Assembly: GCA_916048055.1 (NCBI GenBank)
Contig: CAJZHL010000008.1
Span: forward strand, 1-64,000
DNA length: 64,000 bases
Source of the DNA: Pedinophyceae sp. YPF-701
Lineage: Eukaryota; Chlorophyta; Pedinophyceae
Reading direction: 5' to 3'
Both the position numbers and the translations under genes were made by a program. The notes under the pieces were generated by a model. That model was not told the DNA's origin. It ran no database searches and was given only the letters and a program-made list of their open reading frames with translations. Shown one piece after another: positions 46,897-56,549 of the stretch (the stretch's first letter is position 1; every line of letters starts with the position of its first letter).

Positions 46897-48732
46897 CTAC
46901 GGCGCCGCCTTGCTTCCCGCGTCCGCCTTCGCCCCCTCCGTGCTTTCCTTCTCCTTCTTCTCCTTCTTGGCCTTCTTCTCCTTCTTCTTCGCCTCCTTCT
47001 TCTTCACCAGGTCCGCGGGCCTGATCAGCTCCCCGTGCGCCGCCTGACAGAGCCCGTACCCCACCGCCAGCTTCCCCACGGGGTCCGCCGGCTCCGGCCC
47101 CAGCAGCACCTCGTACACCGCGCGCTGCACCTTGGCGCTCTTGATCTCCCCCAGCCGCGTCGTCTTCTTGTCGACCAGCCGCCCCGGCGACGTCGCCTCG
47201 ACCACCATCGCCTTGCCCACTGGCGAGAGCCACACCATGGTGTCGCGCTTCATCGCCGCCTTCTTCCCGTCCACCCACGACAACAGCTCGACCCGCCGCG
47301 GGTCGAACATCCCCACGAGCTTCTCGCAGTCCGCCCGGTCGGCCTCGGTCGGGCCCAGCCGCTCCAGCGCCGCGCGCAGCCTGCCGCCGTACCTGTCCTG
47401 CGCCTCCGCGAGCGGCAGGTCGCGCGACGCCATCATCGCGACCGTCAGCTCCATCTTGCTCGCCGCCGCGATCGCGTCGCTGTAGATCCCCTGCCCCAGC
47501 GCCACCTCGTCCACGCCCTTGCCGCCGTAGCCCTTCGCCAGCGCCTTCTGCGCCTTCTCCGGCCACGCGTACATCGCCCACCCGCCGTCGCGCGTCGCGA
47601 ACGCCCCGTGCAGCGCCCCGAGCACCGGCATCGGCGTCGTGAAACACCCCTCCCCCACCAGCGTCAGGCTGCACCGCTCCGCCACCTGCTGCGGACTCAG
47701 CTCCATCTTCTCCGCGCCCGGCCGCAGCGCGACGGGGTCCAGCAGCTTCCGCTCCTCCTCGTAATTCACCCCGAACGTCGGCCGCCCCGCGCCGCGCTTC
47801 AGCCGCAGCTGCGCCAGGCGGACCGCCTCCTTCATGTCCGCCAGCGTGCGGACGTGCTCGAAGGGCTTGAACCCCGTGTTGCGCTCCTGGATGTCGCGCA
47901 CGCGCTCCAGGAAGCTCTCCGGGAGCTCCACGCTCGAGTCCACCGCCCGCTGCACGGCGCTGTACAGCGCGTTGTACTCCTCCGGGGACAGCGCGCGGAG
48001 CTCCGCGGCGACCTGCTCGCGGTTCTCGCTCGTGATGCGCTCCGGCTTGTCGCGCTTCTTCTTCTTCTTCTTCCCGCCCGGCGTGTCGGGCAGCGGGTGC
48101 GACTGCAGGCCCTCGGCGCTCGACGGCTGGGGGGCCTGCAGGCAGACCAGCGGCGGTCGTAGAGGGGCTCTGTATGCGAAGGACGCGTGCCAGGCGCGGC
48201 GACGCTGGCATGCGCGCGAACACGGCGACGCTGGGCGGCGGTCTATCTGCCCGCGGGTGCAACGCTCGCCGGCGGGGGGGGCACCGCTCGCCAACGGACA
48301 GTGCGCGGCCCTCCACGAGCCCGAGCCTCGAGTGATGTGGCGGCGGAGAGCGAGAACACAGGGCTTGCGGGCATCCGCGCGTAGAGCTTGGCGTCTTCAC
48401 CGCGGGAGGACCAGTTCGCTCGCGCGGGCGAAAGACCGACACGATGTCGTGATGCCTCGGTTCCGGGGCCAGCGCTGATACAATGCGAGGAGGTCGCGCA
48501 GGGAGGGCGCCCGCACCTGGTCGGTGGAGACGGTGACGGAGGCGAAGCCTGCAGCCGCCGGACGCAGCGAGCCCCGCATGTTGGCGAACGCCGCCTGGCC
48601 CGCAGCTCGCACAGCGTCGCCGCTCGTCTTGAGACGGCGCTGGAGGTCATACAGCGCGCGTTCCGCCCCCCGCACGGCGCCGTGGAGCGCCGCTCCAGCC
48701 GCGGCCAGTGGGTGGTCCGGCTCCGCGGGCAT
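46897..48732 (-). CDS. chalcone-isomerase-fold protein, fatty-acid-binding or CHI-like
   Basis: Two exons, read leftwards: 48732-48517 and 48135-46897; 484 residues. The central region (about residues 200-410) follows the order of the chalcone isomerase fold: CSLTLVGEGCFTTPMPVLGA, WAMYAWPEKAQKALAKGYGG, MELTVAMMASRDLPLAEAQD then RYGGRLRAALERLG, KKAAMKRDTMVWLSPVGKAM, and IKSAKVQRAVYEVLLGPEPA. CHI-fold proteins include true chalcone isomerases, CHI-like helpers and plastid fatty-acid-binding proteins; I cannot see residues that would prove catalysis. Exon 1 (MPAEPDHPLAAAGAALHGAV) is helical. It is followed by a Lys-rich patch (KKKKKKRDKPERI) and an all-helical segment, and the C-terminus ends in another Lys/Glu-rich tail. 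Those basic regions are unusual for the family and suggest nuclear or RNA/membrane contact (inference). Confidence 0.55.
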
Positions 48733-49054
48733 CTTGCGCCCGCACGCGATGTGTCGCGGAGTGCCCGAACGAGCTCGGGCGCGCGCGAGTGCCGGCCGCC
48801 GCGCGCGCAGCGCCCCAGCGTCCCTCAGCGACGGTTGGGGACTCTGGCGAGGACTGGGACCTATAGACCCGCCGTCAGAGTCGTGCTCGTCGACTTGGCT
48901 GCCCCACGACGCGCTCCAGCGCACTTCGGCACGCTGTAGCTCTCAGCCGTGCACTTCTGTCGGTGGCGACTGACGTGCACGCGTCGTACGAGGGCGTTTC
49001 CTGCTGTCTTGCTGGCAACGCTTGCGCTCGGCCTGCGCGCCCCGCGGGACAGGA
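48733..49054. promoter_or_regulatory. divergent promoter region
   Basis: A 322-base spacer between the starts of the CHI-fold gene and the small signal-peptide protein. No named element is recognised. Confidence 0.4.
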
Positions 49055-49846
49055 ATGCCGGGCGCCATGCGCGCCTGCGTCCTGCTGTTCGCGCTGCTCG
49101 CGTCGCTCGCGCTGGCGGCGGGCGCGGAGCCGGTGGCGGGCCCGGACGTGGTGCGGGAGATTCAGCACAAGGTGGACGAGCGCACGGGGCGCGTGCTGCG
49201 ATACGAGCCCGGGCACGAGCCGTACCGCGAGGACGCTGGGATGCACCAGGCCTGGAACCCGGCGCGGCTGAACCTGGCGGTGCAGCGCCAGGACAGGAAG
49301 GCCTCGGTGGTGTTTGGGGCTGAGGGCATGGAGGAGAGCCTGAAGGAGGACGGGCGCGGGCGGCGGATGGAGGAGCTGTCGAGCTCGGACAGAGTGGGCG
49401 TCTGGCTCATCATATGGCACGAGGACGCCGCGCGCGAGGAAGCGGACGCGACGTGCAGGTGCGCAGCCCCAGGAACGGGGGTCTTCCGCGGCGCAGGACG
49501 CCGCTCCGCCCAGCGACGTCGCGCGATCGGCCTTGGATACAGCTGTTGCGCTCGATCACAACTTGGACCGAGCTATTCCGCCCGCACCGCCGCCCCCGCG
49601 AGCGACTTTCAGTTGGTACAGTGCCGTCGCGCGACACTGCGCTGAACGCGCGACGCGCGCAACGTCGACCGCAGGTACGTCGAGGACGAGCTGGGCGGCA
49701 CGTGCAGCGTGGACTACTTCCTGGAGTCGGGGCTCGCGGGCCCGGTCAAGCAGGGGCAGCTCACCCTGCCAGCAAAGGCCGTGTCGCACGTGAGCGACAA
49801 GTTCGGCAGCACGGTCAAGGTGATCCAGTTCGAGGAGTTCGCCTGA
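49055..49846 (+). CDS. small secretory-pathway protein, unknown family
   Basis: Two exons: 49055-49458 and 49675-49846; 191 residues. Two in-frame ATGs (49055 and 49067) precede a clear signal peptide, MRACVLLFALLASLALAAGA; the second may be the real start, since it puts the hydrophobic core nearer the N-terminus. The mature protein has no membrane segment. It reads PDVVREIQHKVDERTGRVLR, then a Glu/Arg-rich stretch (MEESLKEDGRGRRMEELSSS), then RVGVWLIIWHEDAAREEADA. After the intron come two cysteines close together (ATCRYVEDELGGTCSVDYF), which may form a disulfide with little in between. It ends KVIQFEEFA with no ER-retention motif. I do not recognise the family. Confidence 0.6.
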
Positions 49847-50240
49847 CCGCGCGCTTCCGGGACTCCGACCGTCGAACGGGCCGTCCGGAAGGAGCACGTC
49901 GTGTTTCGAGGTGCGGGCCACGCACGGTGGTGGCGCCGGCGCCTTGGGGGTGTGGCGGCCGTGCGGCGCGACGGAGTCCGGCGAGCACGCCATCGCTGTG
50001 AGCGGGGAGGCGACGTGTGCGTCAGGGCGGCACGCGTTGCCGCGTTCGCCCTGTCATGGCACCGTGTGTGGGTGCCCCGATACGTTGCTCGGCATCACCG
50101 TCTCGCCGCCCACGCGCCGACGTTTCGCTCAGATATCTCGCGCGACCTTTGCCGGCAACGCCACGCGCAAAAGCCTTGGACCAGGGCGCACGGCGCACAA
50201 GAGTTTCATCGGGTCACAAGGTCCGCCAGTCCGCGTTCGA
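49847..50240. other. convergent intergenic spacer
   Basis: Holds the 3' flanks of the small secretory protein and the cytochrome b561 gene. No TGTAA or other signal stands out. Confidence 0.45.
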
Positions 50241-52482
50241 TCACGACCACGCCTGCACGTTGGTGCCGTTGTGCGACGTGTCCTTGACCGCGGCGGGCGC
50301 GTACGTCGCCGCCGACACGGCGAGCGCGACAGCCGTCACCAGCGCCACCCCACCAAACACGCCGAACGCGGCGATCATGCCGTCCGTGTCGTCGTCGCGG
50401 TCCGCCATCAGGCTCATGCCCAGGCAGCACTGCACGATGCCGAGGAGCACCACGGTCATCCCCGTCACGCGGTGCGCCCAGAACCAGATCTTCCGCCAGC
50501 TCTTGTCAAAGCCCGGACGGAGCCACCCGCTGATCGCGTTGGCGCCGCCCAGCGCCACGAGCACGTACGAGAACGCGACGTGCACGTCGAGGATGGTGTC
50601 GTGCGTGTGGCCCCCGCTGTCCTTCATTTCCATGATCATGTAGATCAGCGTGCTCAGCGCCAGGATGGGCGCGATGGTCGAGCACGCCCGGTGCACCTCG
50701 AACCACACGTCCGTGCCCCACGGACTCTTCGCCTCCTGCACGGGCGGGCGGTGCGCTCGGACAGGACGGTGGGTTCGCAGATGATGGGGTACGCCTTGCG
50801 ATGAACGGTGTGTGCGGCCGCCGGAAGGCAACAAGCGCACATGAATGAAGAACATGCGGGAACAAAGGGATAAACGATGAATGTCCAGCAACACCAAAGC
50901 CATGCTGTTCGGCAGCTCCGTGGACTCACCCGCATGCCGCTGCGGAACGCCGCGAACGCCACGGCGACCGGGTACAGGAACGCGAACGCCGTGAGCGCCA
51001 GCGCCCCGTGCGTGACGTACACGTCGTGCAGCGGGTTCTCCACCGACGCCACCGCGCCGCTCTCCAGCGACACCGCAAACGACCCGCGCGTCGCGTGCGT
51101 GGTGAGCTGCCCCTTCGGGTTCCCGGCGCTGCCGAGCGACCAGTGCATCTGCGTGGCGCCCGACGTCGTCGGGAGGCTCTGCAGCGCGCGTCCGCCGCGC
51201 CGCCGCGCCGTCGGGATGGTGAACTGCATCAGCAGGTTGCCGCCGACGAGCTGCACGGACGCGTCGGTGAGCGCGACGGACGAGCTCGGCACGATCCCGG
51301 CCTGCACCTTGGACTGCAGCTCGTACGCGCGGATCGACGCCACGCCGTTGTCCACCCACGCGATGACGGCGGTGCTGCCGATCATCACGCCGGGCGACTG
51401 CGCGAACCCGACGGAGATGTACGACGTGTCCGCGGCCTCCATCGCGAACCGCACGCTCGCAGCCCCGGCGTTCGGCGTCGCCCAGTGCACGTTGACGCCT
51501 GCGCTGGGCGACGTCATGCATGTGAAGCCCGCGCTGGCCAGAGTCGACGCCTGCGCGTCGCCGCACCCGGACGCAGGCGGCGCCGTCGTCGGCGCGACGG
51601 TCGTGGCCTGCGGCGCGTTCGTGGCCTGCGGCGCGTTCGTGGCCTGCGGCGCCGCGGTCCCGGCCGGGGCGGGCGTCGTCGGCGCAGGTGTGGCGCCTGC
51701 CACAGTCGTGCCCGGCGGCGCCGTCGTGGTCGGCGCCGCCGTCGTGGCCGCGCCGGCCTGGTTGATCGTCAGCTGCACGTTCGTCTCGCGCGTCGCGTGC
51801 GTCGCGATGGTGCCCTTGGGGTTGGACGACGACCCTAGCGCCCAGATGAACCTGTTCGAGCCCGTGGGGCTGAGCAGCGGGAGCTCCGCCGAGTTCCCGC
51901 TGCCCGCGGCCTCGACGGTGAAGCGCATGGTGTACCGCCCGCCACTGACCTCGATGCTCTCGTTCGTGAGCGTCACGTCGCTGCCCTGCGTCACCGAGGA
52001 CGACGACTTGCCCGACAGCCTGCGGACCTGCACCGTGCCCGTCGCGCCGTCCGTCCAGCCGAACACCGCGTACCCAGGCACCATGAACCTGCGCCGGGAC
52101 CGGGCGGAACGTGAGCAGCGTCAACACTGAGTGAGCACTGCGGCGGGGGGCGGCTCTGGCTGCGACACGGGGCGCGCGAGGCCGCTGCGCTTGCGCTCTC
52201 CGCGCGTCGCGTGGCGGGGCCGCACCCGTTCTGGGACCAGCCGAGGGCGATGTAGCTGCGCTCCGGGCCCTGGATGGCGAGCGTGACGGTCGGCGTGTTG
52301 CTGCTTGCGACGGCGGCGGACGGCTCGACCCAGTGGATGACGATGTCGCCGAACGGCCGCGTCGACATGCAGTCGTAGCCCGCGAGCGTCGAGGCGGTGC
52401 AGCTTTGCGCTGCGGCGGACGACAGCAGCGCTGCAAACACGAGGCCGGCCGCGGCCGCGAAAAGCGACGAGATCTTGCGCAT
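50241..52482 (-). CDS. tandem-DOMON cytochrome b561 membrane oxidoreductase (CYBDOM)
   Basis: Three exons, read leftwards: 52482-52226, 52088-50930, 50735-50241; 636 residues. CYBDOM proteins pass electrons across a membrane, typically from ascorbate to ferric iron or other acceptors. Order: signal peptide MRKISSLFAAAAGLVFAALL; DOMON 1 (~25-190; SYIALGWSQNGFMVPGYAVF spans intron 1); a Thr/Pro/Ala linker (~199-262) with QATNAP repeats, probably O-glycosylated; DOMON 2 (~262-430; SYISVGFAQSPGVMIGSTAV); then the b561 core from ~442. The core has helices bearing candidate heme histidines in YVTHGALAL, FEVHRACS, DVHVAFSYV and WAHRVTGM. Four histidines on successive helices fit the two-heme arrangement. 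DOMON domains should face the extracytoplasmic side. The start is the ATG at 52482, which heads the signal peptide. Confidence 0.85.
51603..51653 (-). repeat. 18-base tandem repeat in the DOMON linker
   Basis: Two full copies and most of a third of an 18-base unit (gtggcctgcggcgcgttc on the plus strand), encoding the repeated hexapeptide QATNAP/APQATN on the minus strand. It sits in the mucin-like spacer between the DOMON domains, where copy number can vary without disturbing a fold. Confidence 0.85.
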
Positions 52483-53652
52483 CGTTCGACGCAATGCCTC
52501 GGCGGAGCTAGAGACGCCCGTGCCGCGGGCGACGCGTCAGTCGGTCCTGCGGCAGCTTCAGGGGAGGTGGCAGCTCTCAGACGACGCACGGCATCGTCGA
52601 ATGCGCCCGTCCGTGGGTGGGCGCAAGGCGCGGCGCTGGGGGCGGAGCAGGCACGCATTGCTCCATCAGGCTGTTCGGGCTCCGAAACGCCGGCCACGGA
52701 GGCGTGTTGCCAGCGGAGGGCCTCGCCCGACCGCACGGGCCCAGCAGGGTCGAGTGCGCTACCTGCTCACCGAACGCGGGTGAATCCCCGCGGTTCTGCG
52801 ACCCTTCGGGCCTCCGATGCCGTGGCTGTCAAAGCGCACTCGCCCGTGCCGCCCGACTGCGCGCACAAGCTCCGCCGCTCGCACGGGGTGCTTGGCTGAA
52901 ACGTGCCGTGACCACAACGCCCAGCGGGTGACGAACCTCGCAGCACCGCACAGCCCGCCGAACAGCGACTGCTCAGCACAGCGTGGGAGCGGACGTGTAC
53001 GGCGCAGCGTCCGCGAGAAGCCCCACTCAGTCGGCTACCCTGATCCACAGCCTCTCCCTCGATTCTCGCAGCAACAACGGCCCTTGCAGCGGTGCAGTAG
53101 CCCGGCTGCGCGCAGATCACGAGACTGCTTCTGGCACGGCGCGGACCAGCCCTATTGCGCGCCAGTGCTGCGCGCTCGTCGTCCTGTGCGCCCAGGCCTT
53201 ATACTCGCCAGGCTGTGGTCGGGGGGGGATTTCCGGCCGATTCCGTGGTGCACAGGCCGCGAAAGGGCGTGAATCGCGCCCCCCTGGACTGACATTATGC
53301 GTAATCGCACCTGTGCGTCACATCTAGCACCCAGGTACTCTTTGCGCGCCGCCCACGACAATTTTGTTCCCCCAGCAACACATTCCCGCACGTGCTGCCG
53401 ACAAATTCACGCTAGCACGATTTTCAGCGCGTGCAGGGCCGTTCCGAGGCCACCATCTCGCGAGGGCGGGCGGCACGGGGCCATAAAGCGCGATTTGCGG
53501 AACCGCCCTCGGTGCCCCTTGTGTTTCAGCCTGCCCCCACCGCTGGCGGGCCCCAGGTCGACCTCCCCCGATCGCGCTGTAATCCGGCCTGCGGGCTCAC
53601 ATGACTCCGGGACGACGTGTGCCGGACAGCAGGCCGGCGATGGCGCGTCACA
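52483..53652. other. intergenic, upstream of the cytochrome b561 gene
   Basis: About 1.17 kb holding the b561 promoter at the left end and the 3' flank of the next leftward gene at the right. GC content drops noticeably in 53,280-53,420. I see no credible coding frame. A TGTAA near 53,579 is on the strand opposite to the flanking genes and is discounted. Confidence 0.45.
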
Positions 53653-54255
53653 TCAGTCTACTGAGAGCCAAAGAGCACCTGCATCACCGCACTCGCATGC
53701 GTCCCCCGTTTGACCGGCGCAGACGTCGCATGTCCCGCCGCACTTGCGGTTGACGTACTGGCAGAAGAACGGCACTTCTTTGCCGTCGGGGCCAGTCGAG
53801 TTGAGGTAGAAATCTTGGAGTGCCATGTTCGTGTACCTGCCCTTGCGGCATCCCGCACAAAACAACTCCCACTGAGACAGGGCCTTGCTGAGGACGACCT
53901 CCGCGGTGATGTGTGGGGCGACGGCCAGGGGCTGTGCCCGGGGACTCTTGGGCTGCGTCTCGACCACTTGCGCGGAGCTCGTCACCGGCAGCAGCGTCTG
54001 TGACGCTGGCAACAACGATGCCGGCTGGGAGGGCAACGCGCCAGCTGCCTGCGTGCCCTCGAACAGCTGCCTTGACACGGCATTGCCTGCGCCCGGCACG
54101 CCAAGGGAGCTGTAGTAGGCCGCCGTGTCCACGCGCTGCTGCTCCGGTCGCGGTTGAAGGTCGCGAGGAGGCGTCACGTGCGTCTTCTGTGGCTTCGCGG
54201 CGTCCTGCCGCCGGTACACCTCGCTCGCCTCCCACGCTTCTCTGACGCGACACAT
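53653..54255 (-). CDS. cysteine-rich protein with candidate metal-binding C-terminus, unknown family
   Basis: One exon as modelled, 200 residues from the ATG at 54255 (MCRVREAWEASEVYRRQDAA). The first ~120 residues are Pro/Gln/Ser-rich and probably disordered. The last ~75 are ordered and cysteine-rich: SQWELFCAGCRKGRYTNMAL, DFYLNSTGPDGKEVPFFCQY, then KCGGTCDVCAGQTGDACECG. Nine cysteines, many in CxxC or CxC pairs, point to zinc binding or disulfides. No signal peptide is seen at this start. The frame stays open upstream of the ATG and reads CLAQLPAEYDQCTG, directly after a good acceptor (GCGCAG at about 54,295), so an upstream exon with more cysteines is likely and the true N-terminus may be missing. 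Codon use is less GC-biased than in its neighbours. It lies 247 bases downstream of uL1 on the same strand. Confidence 0.5.
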   Translation of the reverse strand: MCRVREAWEASEVYRRQDAAKPQKTHVTPPRDLQPRPEQQRVDTAAYYSSLGVPGAGNAVSRQLFEGTQAAGALPSQPASLLPASQTLLPVTSSAQVVETQPKSPRAQPLAVAPHITAEVVLSKALSQWELFCAGCRKGRYTNMALQDFYLNSTGPDGKEVPFFCQYVNRKCGGTCDVCAGQTGDACECGDAGALWLSVD

Positions 54256-54502
54256 GCCAGTGCACTGGTCGTACTCGGCGGGGAGCTGCGCCAGGCAGGA
54301 CCGTGCGCCGCCGGATCACGGACGCGTCTCTAGCGAACAGAGAGGCGACTGCGCCGCCGAAACACGCCGCCCAAAACACCGTTTACGGGCCGCACAGTGG
54401 AGCTTTGGTCTTGAGGTTGCACGCACCAGGAGCAGGGTCCTGCCGCGTTGCCCTGACACGAGTGCGCGACAGAGTTCGCCCCCGCGTCACACGAGCGGGC
54501 GG

Positions 54503-56023
54503 TCACATCCCCGCGCCCTTGGCCCGGTAGTCCCGCACCGCGCGCTCGACGGTCGCCAGGTCGACCAGCGCCGACGGCCCAAACGTCGTGCACACGCGTA
54601 CGGACGAGATGTACCCGCGCATCCCCGCCGCCTTCACCGCCTGCACCCACACGCACAGAGACGCGCCGGTCGCGCCCCCGCACAGCGCGGCGCGCGTTCG
54701 CGTCGTCGTCGTCCACACACACGCACGCCAACTGGCGCACTCGCGACGCACCTTGGGCTTGGCGTCCAGGATGGCGGCGGTGTAGGCCGCGAGGTTCTCC
54801 GCGAGCGGCCCATCCGTCGCGCCGTCCTCGCTCACGCGCCCGAGCCCCGCACAGATCAGGCGCTCCCGCGACACGCGGAACTCGGCGCGGCCCTTCTTCA
54901 TCTGCGCGACGAGCGGGCCCACGTCCTGCGTGACCGTCCCCAGCTTGGCGTTCGGCATCAGCCCGCGCGGGCCCAGGATGCGCGCCACCTTGGCCACGCG
55001 CGGCATCATCGCCGGCGTGGTGATCGTCTTGTCGAAGTCCACCGACTTGCCGGCGCTGCGGGAGATCTCCTCGATCAGCTCCTCGCCGCCGACGACGTCC
55101 GCGCCGCTCTCGATCGCGGCCTGCGCCGCGGAGCCCTCCGCGAACACCGCCACGCGCACCGCCTTGCCGGTGCTGTGGGGCAGCACCGCGGCGCCGCGCA
55201 CGACCTGGTCGCCCTTCTTCGGGTCCACGCTCAGCCGGAAGTGCACGTCGAGCGAGCCTGCGGTCGTCGCGTGCGCGGGAGCGGAGGTGTGCGTGCAGCG
55301 CGACGCGTGCTGCTCCACACACACGCACATCGCGGCGTCTGAGCGCCGCGATCAAGGCGGGTCGGTGCATGTGCGTGGGTGGACGGGTCTGCCCGCGCGG
55401 TGGCGGGAGGCTGTCGTCGCCCGCGGCTGTGCCACTCTCTCTGCGTGCGCCGGGGGCTGGGGGACGCACCGAGGAGGCCCTTGCCGCCCTTCTCCTGGCG
55501 CTGCTTCGACAGCTCAACGGCTCGCTCCCGAGCCCACGCGATCGCCTCGGCCAGCGGCAACGTCGGGGCCAACGGCCGCTTCCGCAGCTCGGCTGCCCTG
55601 CGGTCGCCCACGAACCTGCGCCAGGCGGGCACGGGGGACTCGGACGTCAGACGATCGGCAGCGGAATGAACGTAATCCAACGATAGTCGTTCGGTACGCG
55701 CCACACGAGCTCGAGACACCCCGGCCATTCGTGCTGCGGCACCTGCTCGCCTCCCAGGCACGCACGAGCAGCGCGCCGCGCTGGGCGATGGGGCGCATAT
55801 CACCGCGCGGAGAACCGGCACTCGCAACCGTCCTCGCGGATGCGTGAGGGCAGCATCGGGGTCGCGCGACTCACGTGGGGAGCTCCACGGGGGGATCCGC
55901 GCCCTGCAGCTCGGAGTCTAACCGGTAGGCCTCCGCCGCCGTCGACGCCCATCGCCCCTCCCACAGGCCACACAGTCCACAGCCCGCGCCCCGCGCCGCT
56001 CGGAGCGAGCGCAGCGCCAGCAT
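54503..56023 (-). CDS. organellar (bacterial-type) large-subunit ribosomal protein uL1
   Basis: Four exons, read leftwards: 56023-55875, 55615-55470, 55257-54752, 54640-54503; 312 residues. uL1 forms the mobile L1 stalk that helps tRNA leave the ribosome. The bacterial-type signature is clear: LDVHFRLSVDPKKGDQVVRG, VLPHSTGKAVRVAVFAEGSA, RVAKVARILGPRGLMPNAKL, GTVTQDVGPLVAQMKKGRAE and, near the end, YISSVRVCTTFGPSALVDLA. The leader MLALRSLRAARGAGCGLCGL is Arg/Leu/Ala-rich and looks mitochondrial, but plastid targeting is not excluded. Exon 1 ends at a strong GTGAGT donor and joins exon 2 in phase. An alternative first exon (55798-55743, MRPIAQRGALLVRAWEAS) also joins in phase; it may be an alternative promoter or a false model. 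The 259-base first intron contains the protein-like frame discussed in the findings. Confidence 0.8.
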
Positions 56024-56549
56024 CCCCCGTCGCGCCAACCACCTCCCCGCCGCACCGCACCCACCGCGTCCCCACCTCTCGAACCCAGTCAACGAGGCTT
56101 GTGTGCGCTGGCGGCAGGCCGAGACACTCGCGGTGGTCCCTCGCACTGCGGCACCGCGGACCGCACGCCCCATCTCATAGTCGCGTCGTACCTGGCGCGT
56201 ACACGCCACTCCTCCCCGCCCGGCCTCGTGTCGACGGTGAAGGGCGCTGTGTCCGCACGGCAGAACAGGGGCGCCGGGCACGCTGCTCGTCGAGCTCGAC
56301 GTGCAAATACGGTGCGGTGCGGCCACGCTGAGGCCGTGTGTGCGTTCCCGCCTCGCCCCTTTGCCCCCCGAGCTTGCACGGCGGGAATCAGTGGACCGAC
56401 GACCGGGAGGCCTGGCCTTGGACACGCGTCACGGACATAGAGAGTGCCTTCGTGTTGACGCGAGGCCACGTCATCGCGGGCCCGCAACGCGTGGCAGCGG
56501 GCCCCGAAACCAGGCTGTCGTGGCACGCTAGCGAGCAACGGGGCGCAGG
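56024..56549. promoter_or_regulatory. divergent promoter region between uL1 and UBA5
   Basis: A 526-base spacer between two start codons. No TATA box is recognised, and open frames here lack coding character. Confidence 0.4.
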
